Assembly (NCBI GenBank): GCA_037903475.1
Contig: JBAJFG010000328.1
Coordinates: 541,917 to 605,916 of the forward strand
Reading direction: 5' to 3'
Length of the DNA stretch: 64,000 bases
Source of the DNA: Ancylostoma caninum
Lineage: Eukaryota; Nematoda; Chromadorea; Rhabditida; Ancylostomatidae
The notes under the pieces are model-generated. The model had not been told where the DNA came from. It did not search any database and saw nothing but the letters and a program-made list of their open reading frames with translations. Numbering within the stretch: position 1 is the stretch's first letter; each line of letters begins with the position of its first letter. Positions 36,386-48,552 of the stretch are shown here, piece by piece. The position numbers and the translations under genes were made by a program.

Positions 36386-38600
36386 GCTGAGCTTTTCGCC
36401 AACCAGCGAGAGTGTCCTGAATGTTTAATTAAGCGCTTGTCTTGATGCCGGGATAGCCCATAAAAACGCCATGATTCTATTTCAAAGAAATCGTCCTCAT
36501 TCAAGAGGACATTTAAGCCGGACAAGCATAGAACCAAGAAAAGTTGGTAATAATATAATTTATGTTAGACGATAACCCCTTTTCACAGTATATCATTCCT
36601 AAATCTAAAGACAACAGCGAGATTGGCGTAGTAGACGACAGCGTCACCGAGCACATAATAGGCGGCTTCCATTAGTGATGTTCTTTGCAAAGGGAATCAA
36701 CATTATTTCATGGACAACTCAGATTTTCTGCACTTTGCACAAAGCAACCATTAATGCATAGCCCCACAGAACCTTTTCATGAGGCAACCATTGTTTAATG
36801 TCCTGGGATTCCTCTAAGATCTGGATTATCCCCACCTCAATGAACCACTGCATAATGGAGATTAGTGAAGATTAGGGATAAACATAAGAGAGTGTTGACG
36901 TAAAGATAGTGAAGAAACAGCAGAAAGTCATGTTACATTATAGTATGAACAAGGATAATTTTGCGATTTTTTATTTACCCATTCATTCATTGATAAAATC
37001 ATTCGCTCGCTCGCTCATTCCGTCATTCGCCCATTCATTCATTCATTCATTCATTCATTCGCTTATCACCCACTCATTACTCCATTCAAGACATATATGA
37101 ATGCAATAGTAAGCATCAGAAAAATTAACTATTAGCATAGGTATGTAGAAAGCACAATTAACTTACGTAGTCATGAAATCGCAGCAAAAATGCATCAATG
37201 TCTTATTAGTAGCGTCTTATGCATCAATATCTTATTTAAATTTTATTTTTTAAAATTTTTTATTATTATTTATTCGCCTCAAACAAGGCAAATAAATAAT
37301 GACATTAGATTAATGTAATAATAACAAACAATACGTACATATATGTAAATGAATTGTGAGCCTGTGTCATCGAAAAAATATGCATTCAACAATTTTCCGC
37401 TTCAAAACTAATTAATAGAGGGAGCTACACACAAACCACCGTAATACAATGTCATCAAGTTATCCTCAACAAATACAGTATACTTCCGTGACTGGAATCG
37501 CTACAATGTCGAATGTAGACGTTGCAGCTTTTGTAGCCATCATTTGTAGTATTACTCATGCTGCTGTGAGAGTAATCCACCTCTGTTCTTTAGTCATTAC
37601 CAAGTAGTAATCCAATTGGATTTTTCTAACTAACACGACATGCTGCCTCTCCAGTGAACACAACTTATAAACAACCTTTTTATTTGTTAGTAAATTTATT
37701 TACTTGATACACCACAAGGGTGAATACATCAAAGAACAACAAATGCCTAAAAAGTAACGGATGATCTTCACTGGGGCTTCTTGTCAGAGAAAAGTTATTT
37801 TACGCCACAAAATTGTAATCCATGAGGAATTTCATGGACCTAAACACATTACTTCCAATTTACGACAAAAATCTATTAATTAATTACCTAGTACTATATA
37901 ACGCTATTTTTAATTTTCTATTTAGTATTTATCCATCGTTACTATATTGTTTTAGAGCATATTCTCAGACAGTTGATTACCTTGACCCATAACCTGAATT
38001 ACCCCTGGAATTTATGAAATCAAAACTGTTCCATGGGTGTTGCCTCCAACTAAGTCGTCGAAATTACTTGAGTAATTGAATGTATAAGAGTAATTGAATG
38101 TACAACTTCCTCAAAAGAGTGAATCAGTCAGAACAACATATGTACCACTACTGTTCATATGGAGTGAAGAAGTCATATTCTACACCATTTTGCAGAATGC
38201 AGAGAGTTCCCAAGAATAGTACATAGGCGTTTTCTGGAGCGAATGAAATCTCATCTTGAGTGAGCAGAGGTATTCTGCCGCCAGCGATTCGATGCAATCA
38301 GCTGATACAGAAGGAAAAATCTTCTTTCCAATGAGATTACGTGGCTGTCCTATTGGAAAATCTCATGGTTGGTCTCCTTAGTTCTCGGTGAAATGCTCGA
38401 CTTAGAGGGTACGTGTGAATGTTGTGGTGAATCCCGCTGGTGGGAATTTATGAAGTAATGTAATAAAGCCATTGTTTGCAGTGTCAACGCAAAAAAAAAT
38501 CAATCCATAAAAATTAAAAGTTATGAAAGGTCATCGTCCTTTCACGATAAGATATAAGTAGCTAATATGAAGTGAAAGTGGAGTTTTTTTTAGAATACAA
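36386..38600. other. A+T-rich stretch upstream of the TRPM gene
   Basis: This holds a (CATT)n run at 37032-37060 and long A+T-rich tracts (37210-37330). No exon for the TRPM N-terminus could be placed with confidence, although a minus-strand frame at 36340-36537 is open. Promoter sites for the TRPM gene should be in this direction, but none can be identified by eye. Confidence 0.35.
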
Positions 38601-39240
38601 CACTCAAAAAGCGGCAATTTATGTCACCAGCGCTGCTCTTTCCAGTCTCTAAATAGTAATGGAAGAATCCGGCGCAGGAAAAGCCAGCTGACTGCGGCTT
38701 TCTGCACAGCGACAACGTCGAAGAGCATTTTAGTGAGAGACAATCAACACCAATCGAAGAGCTCAGCTAAATTATGCTGCACGAATGAGCTGCAAAAACT
38801 AACTCAAGCGCTTAAAGTCATTTTCATGGAACTTCAACAAGTTGAAGAAGCACGTCGATGAAAAATGACGCATTGCCGTTGCTGAAAACGCGTGGGTTGA
38901 TGCTGAGTTCTGCAGAAAAACCAAGATAGGAAACTTCGTGAACAAGTTGCTAAAGAAAAGTAGGAGGACAAGTCAGCTCAAGTGTTCAAAGTGTTGTCTA
39001 ACTAGTTGAAGCGTCCAAGAATGAAGAAAACAACCCCAAGTGGCTTAGAATCGTCTATCCATGCACTTTCGGTGATGAACGTCCAACATTAAAATTAGGA
39101 ACGCCCGGAATGTCGGAACTTTGGAGAAGTGCTCGAGATTTTCCTAAAGATCCGAGAATGTATGGCTCCCGAGAGACCTGGTCGGAGTGCAAAAACAGTA
39201 TTAAGAAGCGCCTTTGAATGATCGGAAGTTTCTAAGATTT
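38600..39240 (+). other. Possible eroded coding sequence, unassigned
   Basis: Several frames show protein-like pieces broken by stops, for example LKLGTPGMSELWRSARDF and RMYGSRETWSECKNSIKKRL near 39090-39220. The base composition is more balanced than the flanks. It could be a remnant of a retroelement gag or another dead gene. I do not recognise the family. Confidence 0.25.
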
Positions 39241-41634
39241 CTCAAAGTCAAATTTGTTTTCGAACGCTCCGTTCGAGAATGTTCTTATGCTTATTTGCAC
39301 TCTCTGCTTATAGTTCCGGGAAACTCGTACGCTTATTAACAACAAGTGGGAAGGTACTGGATGGTTCCATGTAATAATGATTAATGAAATGATGAAATTT
39401 TGAAAAAATGGAGTAATGAAATATTTAACTCTAAAATATTTAAAATTATGGTTGATTTTGTCAGTGTCACATATGTACATGTAGCAAAATCCCCTCCTCG
39501 AGGATTGATATTCAGACTATTATTATTTTTATATCTATTTGTTTTGTTTTTTATTTCTTATTTTTATACCTATCATTATTTTATATCTATTTTTACTATA
39601 TACATATTTACTATTATTAGGTATTATATGTTTCCACATGGATAGCTAATTCGTTACAGTTCTCACAGAAATTCCTCCTTGTTTATTCAATTTTTTTTCA
39701 GGAAATAATCAAGATATGAAATTATGTAGAGAAGAAAAAGAACTAAAAAATGGAACATAATAGTAATAAAATAAGAAATTTTATAACCACATGGAACTCT
39801 TTAGCAATACATGGCGTATACTCGGATATGGGCGTGGCCTAGCTGCATGGACTAGTTTGTAAGTGAAATTTGGTGCCCGGGGCCACTTTACTGGGACCAT
39901 GAAGACGCCAGAAGTGCAATTCATCAATTCATTATCACCGTAGGAAATGCGGCCCTTCGCTGTGTCTGCCTCCAGTACTACAGCGATTGCGTAACCAATT
40001 ATGAGAGAGCATTGGCACGTTGTAGAGAGCAGGAGGCGATAGAAATTGGTAGCGAGCAACAAAGTCGGGGAACAGTTCTCGTCTGAGGGACTATAGAATG
40101 CATTGATAGAGATCTTTATCACAAAAAAATGAGTATCTTCACCTCGAAAACAAGAATGAGCGGAATTTCGGTTCCGGAAGTTCAGAAGTTCCTGAATTAT
40201 GCTAGCTTTTGAGTTTCTAGATTTCTGGAGCATTGACCATAGTTGAGTTAAGCCAACTCATACATGCTATTTTCATCTCTCCAAATCTTGCCAAATTCCG
40301 GACTTCTTCCAACTTCTGGTCTGACGAAATATGTATTATACTTCCGCTTATCCCTGCTTAAAACTACTCATCGTCAGAATACTTGAATGCTGACAATTCC
40401 TGGGTTTTCTGCATAGGGTCAAAAAATACAGGTTATAACGTCCCACTAGAAAGTCTTATTGGTCATGGCTAGACGGGTCTCTTTACAAATTCGCGACCGC
40501 GTGTACAACCGGTCGGGCATAAAGCATTACTTAAGCGTCCGCCCGTGTCCTACGTGGTGTTGCATGGCAAAAGCGAAGAGCCACGATTATGTTAGAGGGA
40601 AGGAAGTGTAACTACTGTCTTCCCTCCAACTTACACTTTCTAATCAAGCTGAGAGGTTTTTTCATCAAAGGACGAAGAGCTAAGAAGCTTTTGCTGTGAT
40701 TTTACTACAATTGGCGGAGGAAAAAGCAAACTGACGAGGTTGTGTAGGAATCCGTAATAGATATTCCCAAGAGCTGTAAGAAAAAAGCGTGCGTCAGCAA
40801 GATATTGCACTTTATCACAAAAATACGCCCCTCCAGGTGGAGAATTCTTTTCTCAGAAAGGCTTAACCTTATATTTCCCAAATGATTCACAGAACACAAT
40901 TTCCGAGTAGTTTATATGGACTAGAATAGGAATGGGAATATTGCGACAGATTCATAAAATGGTCAATTCTGGCTTTCACAGATGTAGGACCTAGCACAGT
41001 TAACGGGAAGGTCTAGGACTAATGCCTGGAAACATGGACCTGGATTTATAACACCCCCAAACCACGGTCTTCGAGAGTTACTCTACCAAGAGATGTAGAG
41101 CGAACGTCATCGCTACCTTTTGGAACTAACATAGACCTAAGCAAAGTCTAGCAAAGACCCACGAGTAATCTGGCTAGATAGACAGTTCAAAAGAGTTTCT
41201 GTGAAAGATTCCTGGCAAAATAAATGTGAGAGGCTAAATTCTGCCATGTGAGACAAGGCGAAATCCGTACTCGGGAGCGAATCCCCAAGTATCTCACAGA
41301 ACTTCTATGAAGCAGGGATGTCAAAACAACATTTCCACTCCAGAATATATAATACATAGCAGCTCTATGCACTACAATACTATGTAGGTGAGCATGTGAA
41401 GGCACAAACTCAATAGGTGGAGCACAGCAAAATCTGATTATCCGCAGTCCTACTTATGTTTCCTAGGAACAAATGGTGTAAGGGCAGTCTAGCACAAATC
41501 CTGTGCGAAGAACAAAGGAAAATCAGATTCTGTTATCTCGAACTCAATGACAGCAGCTGCCGCGAATCAACAGTACTAGTGTACATTTCGAATCAGTTCC
41601 CAAGTCCGGTCGTCATTGAACCTCGGCATAGTAG
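39241..41634. other. No gene recognised
   Basis: The largest open frame is minus-strand 39781-40233 (150 codons) with no domain I know; the right part, with HAARPRPYP, has the look of repeat-derived sequence. The remainder is A+T-rich, with short frames on both strands. Confidence 0.35.
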
Positions 41635-41724
41635 TTAGTTGGTAAACTTGTTAGCCAAACACGAGGTTAGTAATACTTTTTATTGGCACTAACCTCGTGT
41701 TCGGCTAACAAGTTTACCAACTAA
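41635..41724. repeat. 90-bp hairpin with 37-bp arms
   Basis: The arm 41635-41671 (TTAGTTGGTAAACTTGTTAG, then CCAAACACGAGGTTAGT) pairs with 41688-41724 with one mismatch. The loop is 16 bases. Length and pairing would allow a pre-miRNA-like hairpin, but an almost perfect stem is also what a tiny foldback transposon leaves. There is no protein frame. Confidence 0.7.
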
Positions 41725-42372
41725 GTATTAGTGTAGTTTTATAAGAAACAATATTACAAAATTTCATCAGGGAATTCACTTTCAAATCATAATAGGAGAA
41801 ACACCTGCTGTAACAGCTGAAGCTAGATTGTTTACCCAGTTCTGCTCAACTCTCTGCATTAGACTCGTAATCTTTGAAAAGCATACCGCTTGATGAAATG
41901 CTACTGAATCATTGAAGAATCCTGGAAATAATCCAAAAACCCACCTGCGCACAAATCTCATCAGGAAGCGCAACCAAAAATCCTTATGTTTCGCCAAAAA
42001 CATGGATCACTGAGGTCTCTGCTGGCAGACGACACGACAAAAACATGAAGAGATGAGCCACGAAATGCAGCTAATAAGTGAAAAGTTCCATCTTCTACAG
42101 CAAAGCCAGCATATGTATGGGCGGAATAAATGAATAAGAGAGTGGGATGGATATAAAAAGGCCGTAACCCGTCAAGAAGCAGGCAATTCTCCTTCGAATC
42201 TCACTTGTTTTTCTGCCATATGGTAATTGAATAGTTTCGAGAGCATAGCGCAATTTCATTACGCTCTTCTGGGAAAGGGTGTGAGGAGAACACAGAAGTA
42301 CGCATCATCAAGGGAGCCACCTGAGGGGATTTGATGCTAAGTATGCAATGATTGGCTTAAGCTGAGAATAGA

Positions 42373-42414
42373 CGCATCACTGGGATTACCCACAGTAAAC
42401 GTGTCGGCGTACCC
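42373..42414 (-). repeat. End of a dispersed TTACCC/GGTAAACG repeat family (copy 1)
   Basis: The sequence GCATCACTGGGATTACCCAC, then AGTAAACGTGTCGGCG, recurs in diverged form at 44274-44313 and, in the opposite orientation, at 45833-45871 and 60306-60345. TTTACCC words continue for another 100 bp downstream. It is probably the terminal part of a non-autonomous DNA transposon. Confidence 0.55.
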
Positions 42415-42419
42415 AAATT

Positions 42420-43400
42420 TAACCTTTGCCCAGCACCTATCAACATTTTACCCATACATGATGTCTTTACCCAACCCATCATCATGAGACTACCCATCCT
42501 TCCAATGGATACACCGGGGTATTTCACAGATACTCTGATTGTAGATCACCATTGCAGCTCAAACAGTGTAATACGCGAGTCCAAAGCCGTGGGTATGTAG
42601 TAGCCTCTGAGCATATACCCCCAGTTGCTGCCATCCTTCTCTCCCTTGTTACTACCAATTGCTGCCTTCCTTGCTCAACTATCAGAGAAACTTTAGATGC
42701 AACTGAGGGGAGAATGGCAGCAGATGGTGGGGTGAGGGAAGAAGGGGGAGGGGGAGGACGACTTCAGGTTTTGAACTAGTCGTATCACGCTGTTCCAACT
42801 GCATTCCTATTGCAGAATCTCCAAAGTTATTATAGATCTCTTACGTGACCTAAGACAACACCTCATAAGGTCAGTGATGCTATGCAAACGCGCTACATGT
42901 TAGGAGTCTGGACTAGGGTCAACAAATAAATTTCTCACCTTCCACAATAGGAAAGCAACCCTACGACCTGCCATGACATCAGATTATGGCAGAAACTCCT
43001 CTAAAAAATGCTGTATCCCAACTGATGTTCATGGTTTTCTCGTTCCTTCACTTGGCTTTCTTATTGTTGTTGCACCACTGGGTGTCTTGAATATGTAAAT
43101 AAACGGATAAAAATAAAAAAGCAAATGTCAGCGACGGTAGCAAAAATTTCTAGTGCAAAAACAGAGTGCTGTGACGAAATTCACCCTGAGATGTTAGGTG
43201 AGTATAAGAAAAATGTTGTCTAGTGGATATTCTGAAAAGGTCGCGATCCCGACGCGCTCACTCGCCTGTATTCATAAACGACAAAGGAACGCGCGTACTC
43301 TTGGCATTCAGTAAAGACGAAAAACAACATTCTCAACGGGGGATTTATAAATCTCATTTTGACAAGAGGAAATGCGTAAAAATGAAGAGAAGTGAAAATA
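42420..43400. other. No gene recognised
   Basis: This contains TTACCC-rich repeat sequence up to about 42510 and a G-rich stretch near 42720-42770. The plus-strand frames at 42552-42779 and 43223-43564 look like non-coding translations; the second one runs across the mariner TIR at 43403. Confidence 0.35.
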
Positions 43401-43402
43401 TG

Positions 43403-43440
43403 TTAGGTTGGTGCATAATTAATGCGGCTTTTGCGCGACT
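43403..43440 (+). mobile_element. Solo mariner terminal inverted repeat
   Basis: TTAGGTTGGTGCATAATTAA followed by TGCGGCTTTTGCGCGACT is a good match to mariner TIRs of the TTAGGTTGGTGC type. I found no facing partner (CCAACCTAA) in the following kilobase and no transposase text, so only one end survives, or the rest is too diverged. Confidence 0.6.
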
Positions 43441-44273
43441 CCTTTTCTCGATAAAAAATTCACGTGAAATTTGCGCGGTAACGTACATGAAAATAATTTA
43501 TTTTAGCAAGAAAAAATCCATGGAATTAAATCCAATGTTCTTCTTGTGTAGTGTATTTCAATGAATTCGTGAACTGTATCGATCCTGCCCACTATGTAAT
43601 TGGGGTCGAACGATTCTCATAATTTTGTGGATCGAATCTCTCCCGCTCCTATGCTTACACGAGTCCCTCAGGATTTTGCAGTTTCTAAGGCTTCGATTGT
43701 ACATTTGCTAGAGCTCTTCTTTTCCCAGGAATGCACACTTGCATAGTCGCACTTTCTCTTGCTGGAAAACACCTAACACGTCAAGAGCAGAATAAGCGAT
43801 GAGGATGAACTCTGGGAAACGCCGAAGGTAGAGGAAAAAACATCGAATATGCAATGCATACATTTCCTGAGAGCTCGGCGGATTTATTTGTGCTTCGTGC
43901 AGCGTTGGGACATTTGTGTTAACCGAGGTCCCCTCTCCAGTGGCAGGATTACCTAGATGGTGGTTGAAAAATATTGGGGTATTGTTGATATTTATCTGAA
44001 GTCATTTGTACAAAGATGTAGCATTCGCCAAGAGATTGTGGTCCTAGAAAAGCAAAAGACTTTCAGTACTCGTATCACTAAGATTACCCGTACAAAGAAC
44101 AACATTTACTTCTACTAAATAATTATCCGTCATCGGCGAATCGCTGAAGCTGAATGAATGAATGAGTGAATGAATGAATGCCCCGCTCCAGCGTTCTACA
44201 ATGGCACAGCCATGTATGTTTGGACTAGTGCACGTATCCGTATAGCAGCATACCATCCATAAATGGCGCGAAG

Positions 44274-44313
44274 GCACCATTGAGATCACCCATGGCAAAC
44301 GTGTTGACGTATC
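44274..44313 (-). repeat. Dispersed TTACCC/GGTAAACG repeat end (copy 2)
   Basis: It reads GCACCATTGAGATCACCCAT, then GGCAAACGTGTTGACGTATCC, in the same orientation as the copy at 42373. As there, TTTACC and TACCCA words follow for about 100 bp. It is preceded by a small GAAT tetranucleotide run (44152-44180). Confidence 0.55.
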
Positions 44314-44419
44314 CAAGTTTACCGCTTACATGGCAGTCATCAAAGCACTACCGATACGTGATGTGCTTTTTATCCAGCTTTTACCCATGGATAACCACAC
44401 TTACCCAGACAAGCTTTCA

Positions 44420-45574
44420 GAACGTCCACGGAAATATGACGTCACTCGTCGATACTTTTGGAGGTTCCGCGTTCCTGATTGACTTCGGCTAGACAAATAA
44501 AAAGTCGTGGTAGGCTAAAAAAATTTTTACGCTACTTTTTCCTCAAAATTCACTTCGGGATGCCCCAATAATGACATCTGTAATGTCGAATTTTGGGTTA
44601 AAGCTCGTGTCAGGTACGGTTGGGATTATTCCCACAAATACGAAAATTTGGCAGATTTTTACCAAAGAGGAATTTTTCATGCTATCATTGGTTTTGAAAC
44701 CTGACGCAGAGCAGCACAGTCAGAGGGCAGACCTGCTTGAAGCTCATCCTCAGAAAACGAAACTGCTAGTGTAGTAACTGGATGTATGTACGTGATGAAA
44801 CGACCCAAGGTGGGATTCATGATCCTACAATTTTTGGTATCGTCACGCGTGGAGGTGTTCATCACTCCATTTTCATCGATTTTACCTTATTAGTTGAGTT
44901 ATGGTTGACTCCATAATGCACGAATTACGCCACTCTTGTTCGATTTCGGAACTTCCACGGGGCCATTTAGGAACTTCCGCGCAGCCAGTTCGGAACTCCA
45001 CGGAGTTTATTCGAAATTTCCATCGAGTCACCTGCGGAAGTTCCGAAAGTTTGCCTGGGTATGGGTGTTAGATTCCCAATGTTTTTAATGATGCTCGTGG
45101 AGCTACATAATTAGACATTGAATTTGCACGCATCATGCCCATGCACCTGAACCCTCTTCAAATAAACAGTCTTTAAACAGTGCGGATCGTGATTCTCTGA
45201 AATTCGCTGCTCAGAGCTAATTTACAGTAAAGTGTACAAGCAAAAAATTTTTCAGTTTGGACTGCCCATACCGGCAGAGGCGTATGGGACCGAGTTAGAT
45301 CAGGGTTAGTTGTTCGCCTACTCCAATTTCTGCAACAAATCTTTGGAATCTACCCGAAAAGTGCATTGTGGTCACTTTGAGTAATTCGTTTATACAGGTT
45401 TTGTTCAATATATTTTTGTTGGAATGAAAAATCCCATAAGATTCTATGTTTTTTCAAGAAAATAGAGTTTTTTCAATACTTTCCGGCCACCCTATATAAG
45501 CAAGGAATACAGGGCACGTACGCATCATTACAAGGATAAATAATTATTAATCTCATAATCTCATAAATATGGTA
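44420..45574. other. No gene recognised; short TTCCG repeats
   Basis: Around 44940-45055 the words GGAACTTCC and CGGAAGTTCCG recur at irregular spacing in both orientations, giving a weakly palindromic cluster. The rest shows short frames without recognisable domains. Confidence 0.35.
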
Positions 45575-45756
45575 TAAAAATCTTGTATTAGTTTGTTTTT
45601 GTCAGTTTATTTTTATCATTATTTTTAATATAATAATTATTAATTATTTGTTATTATAATTAATATTTTTATTACTTTTATTTCCCATCTGGGTCCCCAA
45701 AACGGCTGAGACCCCATCGCCCCCCCCCTCCCGCCCACTTTCTGCGTTCGCCCCTG
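45575..45756 (+). mobile_element. GC-capped MITE family, partial copy
   Basis: The A+T-rich core (CTTGTATTAGTTTGTTTTTG onward) and the end GGGTCCCCAAAACGGC, then CCTCCCGCCCACTTTCTGCG, match the right part of the fuller copies at 54823-55095 and 61883-62163. The left G+C-rich cap is missing here. No coding capacity. Confidence 0.65.
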
Positions 45757-45832
45757 GTAGCAGCTGATTATAGACAACGTCATTTATGAGTAAGCATGTT
45801 CATGTGTCCTAGGTAAGGAGGAATTTTGGGTC

Positions 45833-45871
45833 CGTTAGCACGTTTACCATGAGTAACCTCAGTGATGCATC
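45833..45871 (+). repeat. Dispersed TTACCC/GGTAAACG repeat end (copy 3)
   Basis: CGTTAGCACGTTTACCATGA, then GTAACCTCAGTGATGCATC, is the reverse-orientation version of the copies at 42373 and 44274. It sits inside a minus-strand open frame (45780-46034), which is therefore likely to be repeat-derived. Confidence 0.55.
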
Positions 45872-45875
45872 CGAG

Positions 45876-47845
45876 CCTCAGAGAGGACTTGTTGAAGGAT
45901 AGACGCTCATAGTCATTTGCGACGATGCATGCTTCATTAAGTAAAGTCGAGGACGCTGATCTAGAATCTGCCCTTTGCTTCAGCAGGGAAGCATTGTGAA
46001 AGAAGCTAATAGCGTTCTTCGCCGCAGTGTCCACGACTCATCAAAGGGTGCGCAGCTATGGTAAAGCATATTTCTGCTGAAATTTTGCCATGAGGGGTTT
46101 TTGGTTTATATGCTAACCGCAAGTTAGGCATTCTCCTCGCTACCGTAAAGCGGTTTTTGTAGGTTGCTGTAGGCGTGCATAGAAATGGGTACCTCTTACC
46201 CCAATGTATCCCACAAAAATGCCCACGCAATTGCATGCAAAACGGATTGTGTAGAAGCACATCATGCAACCATCCTGAGCAAACTTTTAGAGGCTTGAGA
46301 GCAGAGGATCTGATTTCTGTGCCGTGAATAAGAGAGTACAAGCAGGAATGGCGCAGCTCAACCTTCGCCTAACACAATATCCTCCAAAAACTAAGCTGGT
46401 ACTATGACCGTTTTCTAGTACACACTGTCAGCACATTCATTTATTTGAAGCTTGAGTGTTATCATAACTACATAGATAGTTGGAAAAAAGCGACGATTTC
46501 CAAGACAAAACACGTAAATACGCTATTCTGGGAATATCTATCTCCTGAAAATATCCATAGATCCAGAAAAATCTCCCATTTATACAGAAAATGTTAAAGC
46601 ATGCATATGTAGGCAGGAAAATGAAGCGAAATGAAGATTTATCAGAAAAAATGCAAGAATTCAGCTGCAGAGGGGAGCTGAACCATGACGGGTTGCCATA
46701 GCAAAAAAAAACCGTATTCACAAACTTGTGACTAAGATAGAGAAGGCTCAGACTAGCAAGAAAGGGAGAAACGTTCATAAAGTCTTTCATATTGCGTTAT
46801 AGCAGTCAAGGAAATCAAATAAAAAATCGAGGTTCCATCTTTACATAATCATAACCATAATAATAATTACAAAAATGATTCTTTACATAATAGAAAACAC
46901 AATAATTCCTTACATAATCATAATCATACATAATCAAGAGTAATGGTTTATTTTTAGACCATTACTCGACAACAATTCAACAACGACATGGATTTTTAGC
47001 TCACATCCATGTCGCTGATCGCACGAATACCAAGTGTTATATTTTCCCCTTAAGTTTTTGATACGGATTCGCATGCATATCTCAAATGATCCTGAGTCTG
47101 TATTCATGAACGTGCCTGGGAACGTACGTCCCTTCCCGCTTTTCCAATTCGGCAAGTTTTCTTAGCGAAGATAAGTATACTCCGTCCGAGCGAGTTGTCT
47201 CGATCAGCAAGTAATTATAAGTAATGTGAAGTGCAATTTGCGTTATAGATCAAAAAAATTCCTGAAATATTCACATTGCAGACAACTGTCATCTTATTTC
47301 CAGTGAAAAAGTTAGTTAATTTAGGTCGCTGGACATGAGAATGGGAAACTCTCAGCTGTTCGGAAAGGATAAACGAAGGATAATGGTCGAATTGAGAAGC
47401 GCAAGATTGACTAAGCGATCAGCTTTGACGCGATTGAATTAGAGGCTATTTTAGGGGACCAGAGAGATATCTCAGCAACTGGTGATGAAAGCAGAGAAGT
47501 AGGCCACATATCAAGAATGTGCGTCCAACGAGAGGATCGCCTGAGTGCGGTTTAGATAAATTGAGGCAGCTACTTGAAGTTAAGTGACAGCAAAAAAGCT
47601 AAAATAGGAGAAGCCGAAACGAAAGATAGGGAGATGAATGGAAAGAATGGCAGGCGGGGAAGATAAAAAGCAGAAATGAGCACCTACAGCAGTGAAAAAT
47701 ACCTCTCAAGCAATAGTTTCTTCCAGGATCCACTACCTAAATTCCAAGTTACCGAGCTGAAAAAGATGTGGAATAGAACAAAAAAAGCTGATGATGAATG
47801 GAGGAAGCCACAGTGAAATAGAAAATAATTATTCAAGGGGTGAGA
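45876..47845. other. No gene recognised
   Basis: Minus-strand frames at 46006-46341 (111 codons) and 46437-46790 (117 codons, very hydrophobic and A+T-biased) have no domain I can name. A group of TACATAATCATAATCA-like words lies at 46845-46935. Nothing further can be supported. Confidence 0.35.
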
Positions 47846-47998
47846 AATGAGAAAAGAAAGAAGGCGAAGCGAAAAAATGGTCTAGCAGAGGCTGGAAGGA
47901 GTGAAGAAAAACAAAAAAGGAGGAATGAAGGAAGGAAAGAAAGAAAGAAAGGGGGAGAGAGGGAAGAAAAGGGAAGGAAGATAGAAGGAGGGAAAAGT
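47846..47998 (+). repeat. Polypurine tract, about 150 bp
   Basis: Almost uninterrupted A/G sequence on the plus strand, with GAAA, GGAA and GAAAGAAAGAAAG words. The apparent serine/phenylalanine-rich frames on the minus strand are its translation and not genes. Tracts of this kind can form triplex DNA. Confidence 0.8.
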
Positions 47999-48070
47999 TT
48001 CCAGTGAGAGACAAACAAGAGGTACACGGAATCGGGTACGGATTCATGGAACCAACGAACGAATTTCTAA

Positions 48071-48117
48071 ATGAATGAATGAATGAATGAATGAATGAAT
48101 GAATGAATGAATGAATG
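48071..48117 (+). repeat. (GAAT)n microsatellite
   Basis: About twelve perfect copies of GAAT/ATGA, immediately downstream of the polypurine tract. The same tetranucleotide in the reverse sense forms the run at 37032-37060. Confidence 0.85.
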
Positions 48118-48499
48118 GAGAGGAGTTAAGAAAGAAAAGAACAATACCAAACAGAGAAGAAAACGCTTAAATTATCAGGCAGATAAATGCTAATGTAAGA
48201 TAGCGTAGTGGTGTTTGACAGATTGACAGGAAAAATCGGAACTGATAAAAATATTACATTGGTAGCCCCACGTGTAAGAAATCTCTCCTTTATCAGAGAT
48301 GGGCCCGTAGTAAAGTGTCCAGTGCGATCATAGCACATCACCTTCAGGGCGATCATTGCACCCCGCGTTGGAGAGGAGCATGGTAAATTGGACGGGCCGT
48401 ACATGAAAATGTACGTGTTTCACGCATTCCCACATTACTTCCGGGCTGTTTTAACGTGTGAGACAGTTACGAACCATTGCGACTAACAAACTAGAACGA

Positions 48500-48552
48500 G
48501 TACGACTTGTCATAAACACTAGAAGCGCCTCTGTGCTTCTGACAAGTCGTAC
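48500..48552. repeat. Hairpin with 13-bp perfect stem
   Basis: GTACGACTTGTCA at 48500-48512 pairs with TGACAAGTCGTAC at 48540-48552. An inner AGAAGC/GCTTCT pair extends the structure. Outer words AACAAACTAGAACGA and CTCAAGCTTGTTC are weakly complementary. Probably a small foldback repeat. Confidence 0.5.

Noticed and set aside
39781..40233. 150-codon minus-strand frame as a gene
   Set aside because: No domain, no splice context, and its right part looks repeat-derived.
46437..46790. 117-codon hydrophobic minus-strand frame as a membrane protein
   Set aside because: Composition follows the local A+T bias, hydrophobicity is not organised into separate helices, and no homologous motif is seen.
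47829..48047. Serine/phenylalanine-rich minus-strand frames that look like secreted repeats
   Set aside because: They are translations of a polypurine/polypyrimidine tract.
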